Part shown: positions 20,811-30,418 of the stretch, piece by piece | Position numbering within the stretch: position 1 is the first letter of the stretch | Layout: the number at the start of each line of letters is the position of its first letter | From: Piezodorus guildinii | Lineage: Eukaryota; Arthropoda; Insecta; Hemiptera; Pentatomidae | Assembly: GCA_023052935.1 (NCBI GenBank) | Contig: CM041294.1 | Coordinates: forward strand, 20,608,635 to 20,672,634 | Reading direction: 5' to 3' | Length of the DNA: 64,000 nt | Position numbers and translations under genes: made by a program | The notes under the pieces: model-generated | Databases searched by the model: none | What the model saw: only the letters and a program-made list of their open reading frames with translations | What the model was told of the DNA's origin: nothing

Positions 20811-20940
20811 GTCAGTTTCACTAAGTCAGGTTATCCTTGATATTTTAAAAATTAATTTGTTAGCATTCCCGTTCTGTGGGGATATTAAAACTGTACGTGA
20901 TGGAAAAAATGAAGTGAAATTATTCCATTGACTATTGTTA
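20811..20940 (+). other. Start of the ~30.6-kb intron
   Basis: The donor GTCAGT at 20811 pairs with the acceptor CTTTAG at 51394-51399. The intron carries nearly all of the mobile elements described between these points. Confidence 0.7.
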
Positions 20941-21330
20941 TAATAATCGAAAAAGGGGTTGCCAGCGGATTGGACGGAAAAGTGGGCAGACAAAGTTAAG
21001 AGCAGTGAAATCTGATTGCAGTAAATGAGAAACTAGCTCCAGAAAGTCTAGGAGGGAAGAAATCATACTGTGCAGATTGAGGATTGGTCATTGCCAATTT
21101 ACTTATGGGTACTTCCTAAAACGGCTGGAACCACCTACTTGTACAAAATGTGACAACGTCATACATAGTGTGAAACATTTGTAAGTAGAATACCAAAAAT
21201 ACAAGAACTTGAGAAAAAATGTTGAATTGTCACTCACACTGAACCAAATACACAGCGCCGAAGAAAAACATATATCCAAACTGTTTGAATATTCAAAGAT
21301 TGTAGGGTACTACAACATACTATAATTTAA
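20941..21330 (+). mobile_element. I/R1-type LINE 3' relic
   Basis: In broken frames it reads LRIGHCQFTYGYFLKRLEPP, TCTKC, then H...KHL, the same C-terminal zinc-type arrangement as the copy at 18750-19480. Several stops and shifts. Confidence 0.6.
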
Positions 21331-21424
21331 TATGATGATGGCAATGACCCTGTAGGGTAGAGGCGGATAGCAAATTAAAAAAAAAAATTAATATTAATGA
21401 AAAATTATTACAATATATATTACA

Positions 21425-21905
21425 TACCGCTAGGTGGAAAATAATTATTCTTCCAACGGTCCTTACGGATGTGAAACGTGGCCGCTTACTGTGAAGGATG
21501 AACAACGGCTTAAGGTTTTCGAAAATAAGGTACTGCGTAAAATTTTTGGTCCGAAGAGAGATGAGGGCACTGGGGAGTTTAGAAGATTCCACAACGCGGA
21601 ATTGCGGAACTGTATCTTGTAAATATAATTGAGTTGATAGCGTCGCGGAGACTAGAATGGGCGAGTAAAATTGTTGGGCTCGGTGAGGAACGGATTCCGA
21701 GAAGGTTGGTATTCGCTGATCCGACTGGTAGGCGTCCGAAAGGTAGGGCGAAGTGTCGATGGGAGGATTGCGTAAACGCTGATCTTGGGGGCTTGGGCTT
21801 GAACGGAGAACATTGGACGAGTCTGTATAGAAGAAATATGGTGGTATCGGCATCGAACCTTCGGGTTCGGTAAGCCTATTATTATTATTATTATTATTAT
21901 TATTA
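21425..21905 (+). mobile_element. RTE-type LINE 3' end with ATT tail
   Basis: Two frames, 21434-21622 and 21634-21873, read YGCETWPLTVKDEQRLKVFENK, VLRKIFGPKRDEG, then SRRLEWASKIVGLGEERIP and GRRPKGRAKCRWEDCV. This is the conserved end of RTE/BovB-like ORF2. A shift separates the two halves. It ends in a (TTA)n tail at about 21878-21905. Confidence 0.85.
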
Positions 21906-22702
21906 GGTGGAGAATAATCACTTATTATTTTCTTTCTTCTTTCTTCCTCTTCCTCTCCACGTCCCCTCTGCCATTGCAGTGACTGCTATCCACTCCTGCA
22001 TGCTTAGATAATAAATTCACAATAAATAAATAAACTGTCTGTAGGTTGGGACTGAATTTATTAGATCTGTCCTGTACCTGCACAGGGGAGAGGAATCTTT
22101 TAAATCGTGTTTCCTTTAGTTCTATTGTTCTACCAGAGATGGCAGCACTTGAGTAATGAGTATAAACCACTAAGCATTTATTTTTTTTTTTATTCATAAG
22201 TTTATTAGTATATTTCTCACGACCAAGATTAAGACTAAACGAATTTTATTATTACTAGCAATACAAATAAGGTACTCCTACAATTCAAATATCTAAGGAA
22301 TGATCTTATCAACGAAGAGATACTTTATGTCAAAATGTTACTATTTTTACACACCTGAAATCAAATTCATTTTGAAGATTGTATTTTAAAACACAAAGCG
22401 ATTCTGATAATAAAGATATTTCATAAAGAATGACAGAATGAAATTGGTGACCCCAACGTGATAAAACCAGTGCTACTGAAAACAACTAAGCCGCAAAATC
22501 CTCCCACCGGTGGGTATCGCCGTCCCACGGAACAGTCAATTGTGACTCACCGGTGGGCAAAGGCGGTTTTCCATTAATTAGGAAATATGGAGTTTTGAAT
22601 GGGAAAATTGTATGTATGCTAGAGTACTGGAACAGGAAAACAGGTTTAATCGGTTTTACGGGAATGTTGCCGCGTCTACAATCTTTGGTCTGAGATTTAA
22701 GG
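21906..22702. other. Unassigned stretch
   Basis: No gene seen. It includes two copies of a CACCGGTGGG-type palindrome (22503-22514 and about 22548-22557) facing each other over ~30 bases. Confidence 0.4.
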
Positions 22703-22704
22703 TA

Positions 22705-23544
22705 TTTGGGTTGTGTCACATGAAATGTCCGTTTTCAAGGTAAAGGATTTTTATTAAAAATACGATATGAAAACAAGATAATTTTATTCGAAGTATTTAC
22801 CATATTTTTCTACACATTTTTCCCAATTTGACACCAACCTTTTTATCTCCGAACTGAAAAACTCTGAGCTTTGAAGTGAAACAAAATCTGAAAACGCACT
22901 TTTCACTTGATCATTATTTTCGAAAAATTGTCCTTTGACGAAGTTGTCTAAATTCCTGAACAGGTGGTAATCTGTTGGAGACAAGTCGGGAGAATATGGT
23001 GGGTGCGGAAGAACTTCGTAGCCCAGTTCTTTCAACCCATGTATCGAGCTTTTTTACTTTCCCAATAGACTTTCAATGTCTGGAAACGGTAGACGCACTT
23101 GAATTAAGTTGTGCTGAGAGTCACTTAACTGTTTGGTAGGGGTTTCCATCTACTCTATGTTTGAGGACATCGTTGTCTATTACGGACGAAGGCCTTCCAA
23201 GTCGGTATCCCCAGCTGAAAACTTAGCAAACCAACGGCGAATGGTCCGTTCGTTAACACACCCTTTCCCAAACGCCTTGCAAATATTCCTAGCGACCTCA
23301 GCTGCTGAATGGCCGAGTTTAAACTCGTACAAAAATATTACTCGAAAATCCCATGTTCATATTTGGAGGTATACTAAAAAGTGGGTAATGGATTGGAAAG
23401 CTAATGTTTATAATACAAAGGTAGAGAATTAGTAACTGTTTACTTTAAAAATGTAAACATTCGGAAGGAAACAACAGAGACCTGCAAAATCCTTTATGTA
23501 TTTCAGAAATTATAAAAATGGACATTTCATGTGAAACAACCCAA
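22705..23544 (-). mobile_element. Internally deleted mariner element
   Basis: Inverted termini TTGGGTTGTGTCACATGAAA (left) and its inverse (right, to 23544) are flanked by TA (22703-22704, 23545-23546). On the minus strand the right part carries N-terminal helix-turn-helix sequence (RTIRRWF-like, GRPSSVIDND). The left part carries the C-terminal catalytic stretch HPPYSPDLSPTDYHLFRNL (22784-23035). The middle of the transposase with the first catalytic Asp residues is missing. At 840 bp it is shorter than the ~1.3 kb of intact mariners and is non-autonomous. Confidence 0.88.
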
Positions 23545-23744
23545 TATCGTGTTAAGATCGTCGAATGTGGGTACTGTATTTTAGAATAGATAATAACTGG
23601 ATAATTTTCTATTTGGATTTAATTTGAATTAGAAGCATTGGAGAGTATACTATGAATGTGGAGGGATTGAGCACGTCCAGTCCAGTCCTTTGGTTTAATT
23701 ACTAAGTTGTTTAAAATATTCATAATCAGGCGGCGTACGAGTGC
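23545..23744. other. Spacer, nothing recognised
   Basis: AT-rich, with no gene or repeat that I can name. Confidence 0.4.
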
Positions 23745-24180
23745 GTCAAAATTTTCATCTTGCTGCTTCTCTTTTTTTCATCATCTCCTTTAGGTTATGG
23801 GTTAGCCAAGGCGCAATAGGGCGGCGTAACCTTTGGGTTTTCAAAGGTGCATGAAGGTCTAGTAAGGTTTTGAGGTATGAGGTAAGAGTGGATATCATAG
23901 GATCGAGAGAATTACAGGAGTATATTGTATCCCAATAGAGTGATTCCAGGTCGGTGTGAAGGTATTCGTAAGATAGGAGGTCTACACTATGGTAGGAGAC
24001 CACTTTGGTAGTGAAGGATTTCACGGGTAGGTTGTATGAGATCTGGATAAAATCGTGTGATAATAGGAACGGATCCAGGTGCTGGGAAGATGAAACGACT
24101 TTTAGAGGAAGGTCAGTATTGTGAAGATCAAACCAGTTATGAACCCAGTTAGGTACTGTGCTGTATATCGCCTATATGGA
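23745..24180 (-). mobile_element. CR1-like LINE fragment (endonuclease to RT linker)
   Basis: The minus-strand frame 23755-24024 reads VKSFTTKVVSYHSVDLLSYEYL, then LLDLHAPLKTQRLRRPIAPWLT...MMKKREAAR. The linker between endonuclease and reverse transcriptase in CR1-type LINEs typically has the HAP...R-x-R-x-P-W-x-x motif. Only this internal piece is present. Confidence 0.7.
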
Positions 24181-25060
24181 AATAAACAATACATTTTATA
24201 ATTTACTTTCTTATATGTTAGCTAATTAAACGTTTTAAGTAAATCTTATTTAATATTCTATCAATACTAATTACTAACCAGAAATTATATCTTCAATTCT
24301 ATTATCACAGCTTGCAAATGTAGAGAATATAATACAATTAAAAAAAAAAATTTAAATAATTGTAAAAACTAATAATATGTGAAATACTTAGGGATGTTTT
24401 AGCTAAAACTAAGTTTGAAAAATCAAATTAATTTTTTTGATATAATAAATTTGATTTAGAATTCTGAAGAAAGAAATGGGGTTTATTTATTTGTATGAGT
24501 CAATGTGAAGCAGGTTTCCAGTTATATAAGCAGCGTTGTAAACGTTATTAGAAAAGGATCAATTGGTTTTATTGACAGATATGTTCTTGCGGCATCAATC
24601 ACTATTTGTTCTTCTGTAGGGCATAAAATCGAGTACTTGATGGATTCGAATCCATTCAATGCTATACATCACGTATCATTTATATTGAATGTCTATTATT
24701 ATGTTTTTTATTCTTCAATGTTACTAAAATTTATAAAGATAAGTTAAGTAAATCGTTCCTACAAATGAAATTTTATTATGAAAAAAACGGTCTATATGTA
24801 AAAGTAAAATTATAGTCTAACTGATTATAACCTATTTTAAGTTAGTTGTAAAATGATTATAAATAAAAAAAAATACTATTTTTATATGAATACGCTAAAA
24901 ATAGATCAATAGATTGGAGAGTTTTAAAGACAGTAACATAAACATAATCCTTATCTATTCATTATACATTTGAGCTGATTTACTTTTCTCTTAAATAATT
25001 AAAGATATTCCACATATTTACTATTAAATATTCATACATTTTTGTATCTAATAACTTATT
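24181..25060. other. AT-rich non-coding stretch
   Basis: Nothing recognised. The frame 24505-24747 has no family resemblance. Confidence 0.45.
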
Positions 25061-25360
25061 CTAAAAATAGACATGGTTAGCACTCCGAATCTTGGGTTTG
25101 AATCCCGGCTGTCGCAGAATATTACTTATTCTGTTAATTGAATCGGGACGTGACCCTAGGGTATGGAGACCCTCTTGGAGCAGACCAAGTCTCTATAAAG
25201 AGGGTACCCAAAAAATTGGGGGAAAACCTAGCGACTGAGCGTGATCAGGGCCTAATCACCTCCTTGGACGGTCATTTGCCTAGGAACAGAACGAATCTCT
25301 CTATATGTACAGAGCCCAAGACCGTTCATGGGTTCTACCCCTACGGGTAAAAGTTTTTTT
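25061..25360 (+). repeat. Possible tRNA-derived SINE
   Basis: ATGGTTAGCACTCCG followed by GGGTTTGAATCCCGG resembles the D-arm to anticodon region and the T-arm (B-box) of a tRNA with the middle lost. The body includes GGAGACCCTC...TATAAAGAGGGTACC, a block that recurs near 55350-55385. The 5' half of the tRNA-like head is poorly preserved. Confidence 0.5.
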
Positions 25361-25615
25361 GTTTTGTTTTTTACCAATATAAACATCCATATAGTGGCTA
25401 TAACGATTATGACGGGGCAAAAATTTATATTCATATATCAAATATCATCGAACATATTTTTAAATATTAATAATATTTAACGTTATAAATTATAATGTAA
25501 TATAAATGTTTCATGCTAGATTTCTGGGAAAAATATATATCCATTTTAATTTATTATGAATCTTTGTGCGCTCATAGAAAAACTATTACTAAACCGATCC
25601 CAACCTAATATACGT
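25361..25615. other. AT-rich spacer
   Basis: Nothing recognised. Confidence 0.4.
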
Positions 25616-26605
25616 TTTTTATGATCTGTCTTTGGCACCTCAAGGCGACCTCACGTGTGACGAAGAGTTAAAGTGGCTTTTCCCAAACGGTAGACAATAT
25701 TCCCTCGGAACATTTCTTTACCAAACCATCAACTTCCAGCACCCTCCACACACACACACACAGATATATATATATATAAATTTACGATCTCCTGCAGTTC
25801 AAAATATCAATCCATTCACAAGAAATTAGATCCCAACATTCCGTTCTTTATGTCCCTTCCCACAGAACTAAAACATATGAACGTTCCTTAGTAGCCCGCT
25901 CCACCAGTTTTTGGAATTCTCTCCCAAAAACATCCGTCAAGCAATCTCTCTCTCCACTTTCAAATACATTTTGTTCCAGTATCTTCTCCCTTTCCATAAT
26001 GACGCTAGCTGATAATAATAACTGTACTCTTAGATGATAGTCAATACTTTTATTTTTTTTAAAGTGTTACTAGAAGGAATTAGTGCAGGTGGCGGTCATT
26101 AAATGAAAAAACTAAATAGTTGAAACTCTCAGTTCCCATTCGCCTACAACACGCCCTGATGATGACCCATAAAGGGGGTCGAAACGTTAGAAAACAATAA
26201 AATAGTTGAAATTATTTAGTTGTTTCGTTTAATGACCGCCACCTGGACTAATTCCTTCCAGTAATTCGCAACGGTCAACTAATTATATCCACAATGAGTT
26301 TTAAAAGTGTATAAGTAAGTTGAAATAACTGTACATTTATTGTTCTTTTTTTTTTTTTTTTTTTTTTTGTGCATTTCTTTAAGTTTTATCAAAAGCATTA
26401 ATTATTAGTTAATTATATTGTCACCAAGTATATTTATTTATAATCATTATTTTTATCTATTTATTTTCTTTTTACTAATTTTAAATCTATTTTCTTTTTT
26501 GCTATTTTTTCTCAATAATTTTGTATCTTGGCCAGATGTGAATATTCTATTATGTTCCTCTCAGGGGAATTAGTCCCAGAATAAAGCTTTTTTCTTCTTT
26601 TTCTT
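25616..26605 (+). mobile_element. CR1-like LINE 3' end, interrupted by a palindromic mini-element
   Basis: Degenerate coding at 25632-25990 (EELKWLFPNGRQYSLGTFLYQ, then FWNSLPK-like and STFK in other frames) matches the end of the LINE at 61428-63320. The 3' UTR is split by the insertion at 26068-26300. It ends with GGGGAATTAGTCCCAGAATAAA near 26564-26585 followed by a TTC-rich tail. A CA/TA microsatellite has grown inside the coding part (25745-25778). Confidence 0.7.
26067..26300 (+). mobile_element. Penelope-like mini-element with hammerhead-type core
   Basis: Arms of ~50 bases (26067-26118 and 26213-26264; GGTGGCGGTCATTAAA and its inverse) enclose a central segment. This holds CTGATGA (26156-26162), a GACCC/GGGTC stem (26164-26168 with 26176-26180) and GAAAC (26181-26185), the order of a hammerhead ribozyme core. 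One extra T sits between CTGATGA and the stem. After the right arm comes ~36 bases of unpaired extension. AAAGTGT occurs just left (26061-26067) and just right (26304-26310), a probable target duplication. Class is inferred from known Penelope-like elements. No RT is present. Confidence 0.6.
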
Positions 26606-27654
26606 CTTCTTCTATACATCCAAATCGACCCTATCTAGTAATTTAATTATTCATAAAGTATTATTGCTAAAAGTGTATACTAATTTCAATTTTTTCTAAA
26701 CTTTGTAAAACATTAAAATAAAATTTAAACAATATGTAATCTTTCTTTTTAAATTTTTTCAAGTTTTGGCTAATATAGGCGTAGTACAAAACGAGTTATT
26801 TTCAACTTAAATTATTAGCAACACGCTTATCTAGAAAGTAGGCTCACTTGTTAATAGTGTCAGTTTTAAGATATTGGAGTACTAGATATAACGGAATTTT
26901 CATTCTGAATAATGTTGGTTTAGAAAAAAAAAAAAAAAAAATGAATTGAATTTATTTGTATTGACCTTTTATTTAATATTTAAAAAGTAATAAAAAGGAA
27001 AAATGTTTCAAAATTAGAGAGGATCTTTTTATTTATTCAACACCTTTCATAAATAAACCCGTGAACGTCATTTCACTTTCAAGTGGTAATAGAAGTGATG
27101 TTTAACCCTCAGAATATTACAAGACCTGGGTTTAACGCTCGGGTGAATTCAGCTGAATTATAAACATATTCCACTCCCTCCATAGTACAAGGCACATATG
27201 ATTAATATTTACTAAGCAATAGCTCTAGCTAGTGCCTCGCTTTCCCGCAACTAATTCCATTAAATCTGACCCGGGCTCAGTTAATACACCGCATTAGCGT
27301 TAATCACTCGGATCACTTTTTAATACCATCAAGATCGGAGTTTATCACTGATCTAATAACACTCCCGCCGGGCTTAGTAATTAGTTATGTACTCCTTCCT
27401 ACGGAATAGTGATCAGTTTTAAACCGTTGAAGGGAAACGTATGAATTAACCTGAGAGGTTACAGACAGTTATAAAGTATTCATTTAGCGATTTTGTCTTG
27501 AAAGATTGTCATATCGCAGTCGGAATTAGAGCTGCAGTTTAAATTTTGATCACTCCACCATTTTTGGAGTAACACGATAATCATTGTTTTACGGGTTAAA
27601 AACGAAATCATTTATTGTGGAGAGAGGAGACAATGTACTTTCTGACCGAAATAT
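26606..27654. other. Non-coding stretch
   Basis: No gene recognised. 27080-27600 is less AT-rich than its surroundings (GACCCGGGCT, CTCCCGCCGGGC) without any open frame that I can name. Confidence 0.4.
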
Positions 27655-28074
27655 AGAATAGAATAGAATAGAAAATAAATTTTATTCTGGGACAGTGTCC
27701 CTTGAGAATAATAAATTTGCACAGTTTAAAATATACATGTCTGGCCAACAGACAAATAAAAATAATTAACTAATATTTACAATTATGGATAAATATATAC
27801 ATAATACAAAATAAAATAAACAAATAAAATTAAAATAAAAACAATCCTCAGAAAGTAATTGTGTTGAACAAAATGGAAAATAAATGAGTTTAAATATAAA
27901 ACAAAAAGAAGAAAAAAATAAATGAATATTTACATTATTCTGATATTTAGTCTTCTAAGAGTAACATAAGCTTTACAATAATAAAGGATCTTTAATTGGC
28001 TAAGAATTAATAAATTAATTAAAACATAAATGAAAATAATATACTACAAAAATAAGAAACAAAGTCTTCTAATT

Positions 28075-28077
<3 letters not shown>

Positions 28078-28140
<63 letters not shown>
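28078..28140. repeat. (TA)n microsatellite
   Basis: About 30 TA units inside the LINE 3' UTR. The minus-strand frame across it is an artefact of the repeat. Confidence 0.95.
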
Positions 28141-28142
<2 letters not shown>

Positions 28143-28434
28143 ATACAATATATAAAAATACTATGACGATTGAAACAAAAGAAAATTTCAAGAATAAAAA
28201 AAAACAAAAAAAAAACAACTGAAAAATCATAAATAAATACTTCTAGAAATGAAAATAATAAGAAAATTGAATACAATTTTATTAAAAATGATTACATTGT
28301 CAGGTAGCGTCATTTTAGGAAGCTAAAAGGTAATGAAAGAGATGGTATTTGAATTTAAAGAGGGAGGAAGCATGACGGATGTTTGATGGGAGGGAATTCC
28401 AGAAACTGGTCGAACGGGCCAGAAAGGAACATTC

Positions 28435-28806
28435 ATAAATAAAATTGGAGGCTGATGTCACTTCACCACTATTTTATTGAAAAAAATATATTCGCACTAC
28501 GTTTCGGCTAACAATGCCATCTTCTGGTGCAGTGGAACAACTTAGATTTAGTGTGGGTAGCTGCTTCCTAGTCAAAACCACATGACCAAATCAGGTGTCC
28601 ATGGACACCTGATTTGGTCATGTGGTTTTGACTAGGAAGCAGCTACCCACACTAAATCTAAGTTGTTCCACTGCACCAGAAGATGGCATTGTTAGCCGAA
28701 ACGTAGTGCGAATATATTTTTTTCAATAAAATAGTGGTGAAGTGACATCAGCCTCCAATTTTATTTATAAAATATTTGACCTTCACCTAAAAGAATCTAC
28801 ACCTTA
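28435..28806. mobile_element. Perfect 334-bp palindrome plus one-sided extension, Penelope-like
   Basis: 28435-28601 and 28602-28768 are exact inverted copies, 167 bases each, with no spacer (axis within CCATGG). Each arm carries AGATGGC-ATTGTTA-GCC-GAAAC (+ strand copy 28681-28702), a degenerate hammerhead-type core. A ~38-base extension (28769-28806) is present only on the right. GAACATTCATA (28427-28437) is repeated at 28807-28817, an 11-base target duplication in the LINE. Inverted terminal pairs, a one-sided extension and a ribozyme motif are known from Penelope-like elements. Confidence 0.75.
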
Positions 28807-28942
28807 GAACATTCATATTTTTTTATGCTGTGGGAAGGGATATAAAGGTTGGACATACGGGACCTCGTTTCTAGTGGATGAATTGAGGGTTTGAACATTA
28901 TTAAATAACATTGTTCACAATAACAAAAAAAATTAAATACAG

Positions 28943-29030
28943 GCAGTCATTAGAACTGCCGATAGAAGTAGAAACACTATTTTAATTCTCGATTTGCACT
29001 CGAATTTTGTTGGAAAAAAGAGTGCGTTTG
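28943..29030 (+). repeat. Short diverged repeat shared with 37496-37575
   Basis: GCCGATAGAAG followed about 25-30 bases later by a TGCACTCGAATTTTGTT-type stretch occurs in similar form in both places. Nature unknown. Confidence 0.4.
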
Positions 29031-29089
29031 TAAAAATAGATACAGTCTATTCAAAAGAGATATTTTGGAAAAGCGGGTTTGTGTTTACA

Positions 29090-29465
29090 GAGAGTCCGGA
29101 ATGAAAAGAGGTATATATATTACGGGCTAGGTCTGAAATAATGAAATGCTGAGGTCATTATGAAGAAGTTGATTTGTGGTAAAATAAGACGCAAGTAAAG
29201 GAATTCAGATTGTAACGATTATATGTGGAGAGAATCAGATGGTTTAATAGAACCCCAAATCTCAATTCCATAGGTCTGATAATAGTGACGTAAATGAGCT
29301 TTTTATAAAAGATTGAAAGTTTTGAACGGTTGTCACAAGTAAGTGTTGTAGTAATGTTTTTCTTGTTTCATGTCAGGCAGTATCTTGTCAAGATGGAGTC
29401 TTTGCTATAGTATTCGTTCTAGAGGAGTAAGCGTGATGTTACTAAGGGAGATATAGTTTAACTTC
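29090..29465 (-). mobile_element. Jockey-type LINE relic, minus strand
   Basis: Strongly decayed copy of the RLTWNPH...RRWPRDLL family. The AACCCCAAATCTCAATTCC and GAGCTTTTTATAAAAGATTG stretches align with the copies at 47000 and 57400. No frame survives. Confidence 0.6.
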
Positions 29466-30085
29466 AAAAAAACCTTCTGCCATCGTTGAAGTATTCCAGA
29501 AGAGATGAGCATAACTACATTTGGAATTGTTTACGATTTTCACGGATTGGAAAAATTTGTTGCTTCTCTCATTCTAGTAATCATCATTTTTTGCCGTTTT
29601 CAATTCCTCATGGGCACCGGTAGTTCTGGCTCTTTGTTACGACGTTTCTTTAACAATATGTCTTGAAATCCCATTTTGAATATATTGTAAAAGTGTTAAA
29701 ATAATTAAGGGTCCAATCAATTAACCGGGGCGTATAATAAACTTTTCTATTAATGACTTTAATGGAAGACTAGGGCTTAAAGAATAGAGTAAGTGATTAA
29801 TTTGGCTTAATTATTTTTCTTCACTATTTTAATTTTCTTACAAAAGTTGACTGAAAATTGTAATTTACTTTTAAAAAAATAAATATAGTTGTTATTATAA
29901 ATATATTGCCAAACTATTTTAGCTTGAGTTGGAAGGTCGATATTAGTTTTATGTGAGTACTAAATGAATATTTGTTTATATCCTTCTTTTTTTTGTATTT
30001 AGTATGTTTCTCATATATATCATTCTCTTAAAGTCCGTTTCTCGGAGAATATACTAAAAAAAACAAAAAATAATCATCGTTATTT
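29466..30085. other. AT-rich non-coding stretch
   Basis: Nothing recognised. Confidence 0.4.
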
Positions 30086-30418
30086 AATAAAAATTTGCCA
30101 TGCCTCCCCAGTCTGGAAAAATTGTTGAGAATAGAGCAAAGAATTCTATGAAGGATTTACGGCCCCAAAAAGACAAGAGAAGGATACAGGCTAAGATCCA
30201 ATCAGGAAACATGCAAGGACACGAGAGATATAGAAACGGAAATAAGCATCAAGAGACTGAAATTCCACGGACATTTGGTAAGAACGGCCCCAGAAAGACT
30301 TAACAAGGAAATATTCCAAAAAATCCGTAGATATAAAAGCTTGGGAGGATACATCGGGCAGATGAAGGAAGAAACGGAATGACTTGGAATAACGGACCAG
30401 GACTGTCTGGACAGAGAT
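30086..30418 (+). mobile_element. RTE-like LINE C-terminal relic
   Basis: In one frame from about 30245 it reads KRLKFHGHLVRTAPERLNKEI, then GQMKEETE and LGITDQDCLDR, the (R)LxxxGHxxR... end of an RTE-type ORF2. A stop interrupts it. The long minus-strand LINE begins at its right edge. Confidence 0.6.

Larger units (their letters stand above)
27655..28930 (-). mobile_element. CR1-like LINE 3' end, minus strand, interrupted by a palindrome
   Basis: The 3' terminus is at the left: a (GAATA)n tail at 27655-27672, TTTATTCTGGGACAGTGTCCC (hairpin 27689-27701), then a long 3' UTR with a TA microsatellite. Coding-like sequence resumes at 28330-28435 (FWNSLPSNIRHASSLFKFKYHLF in the minus strand) and, beyond the palindrome, at 28807-28930. 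The insertion at 28438-28806 splits it and duplicates 11 bases. Confidence 0.75.

Noticed and set aside
21320..21921. 177- and 89-codon minus-strand ORFs
   Set aside because: Antisense to the RTE-type 3' end and its ATT tail; composition typical of shadows.
23133..23432. 99-codon plus-strand ORF
   Set aside because: Antisense to the N-terminal part of the mariner transposase.
28073..28276. Minus-strand ORF of repeated Ile-Tyr residues
   Set aside because: It is a direct translation of the TA microsatellite and T-rich flank; same for 33867-34085, 39440-39640 and 62800-63158.
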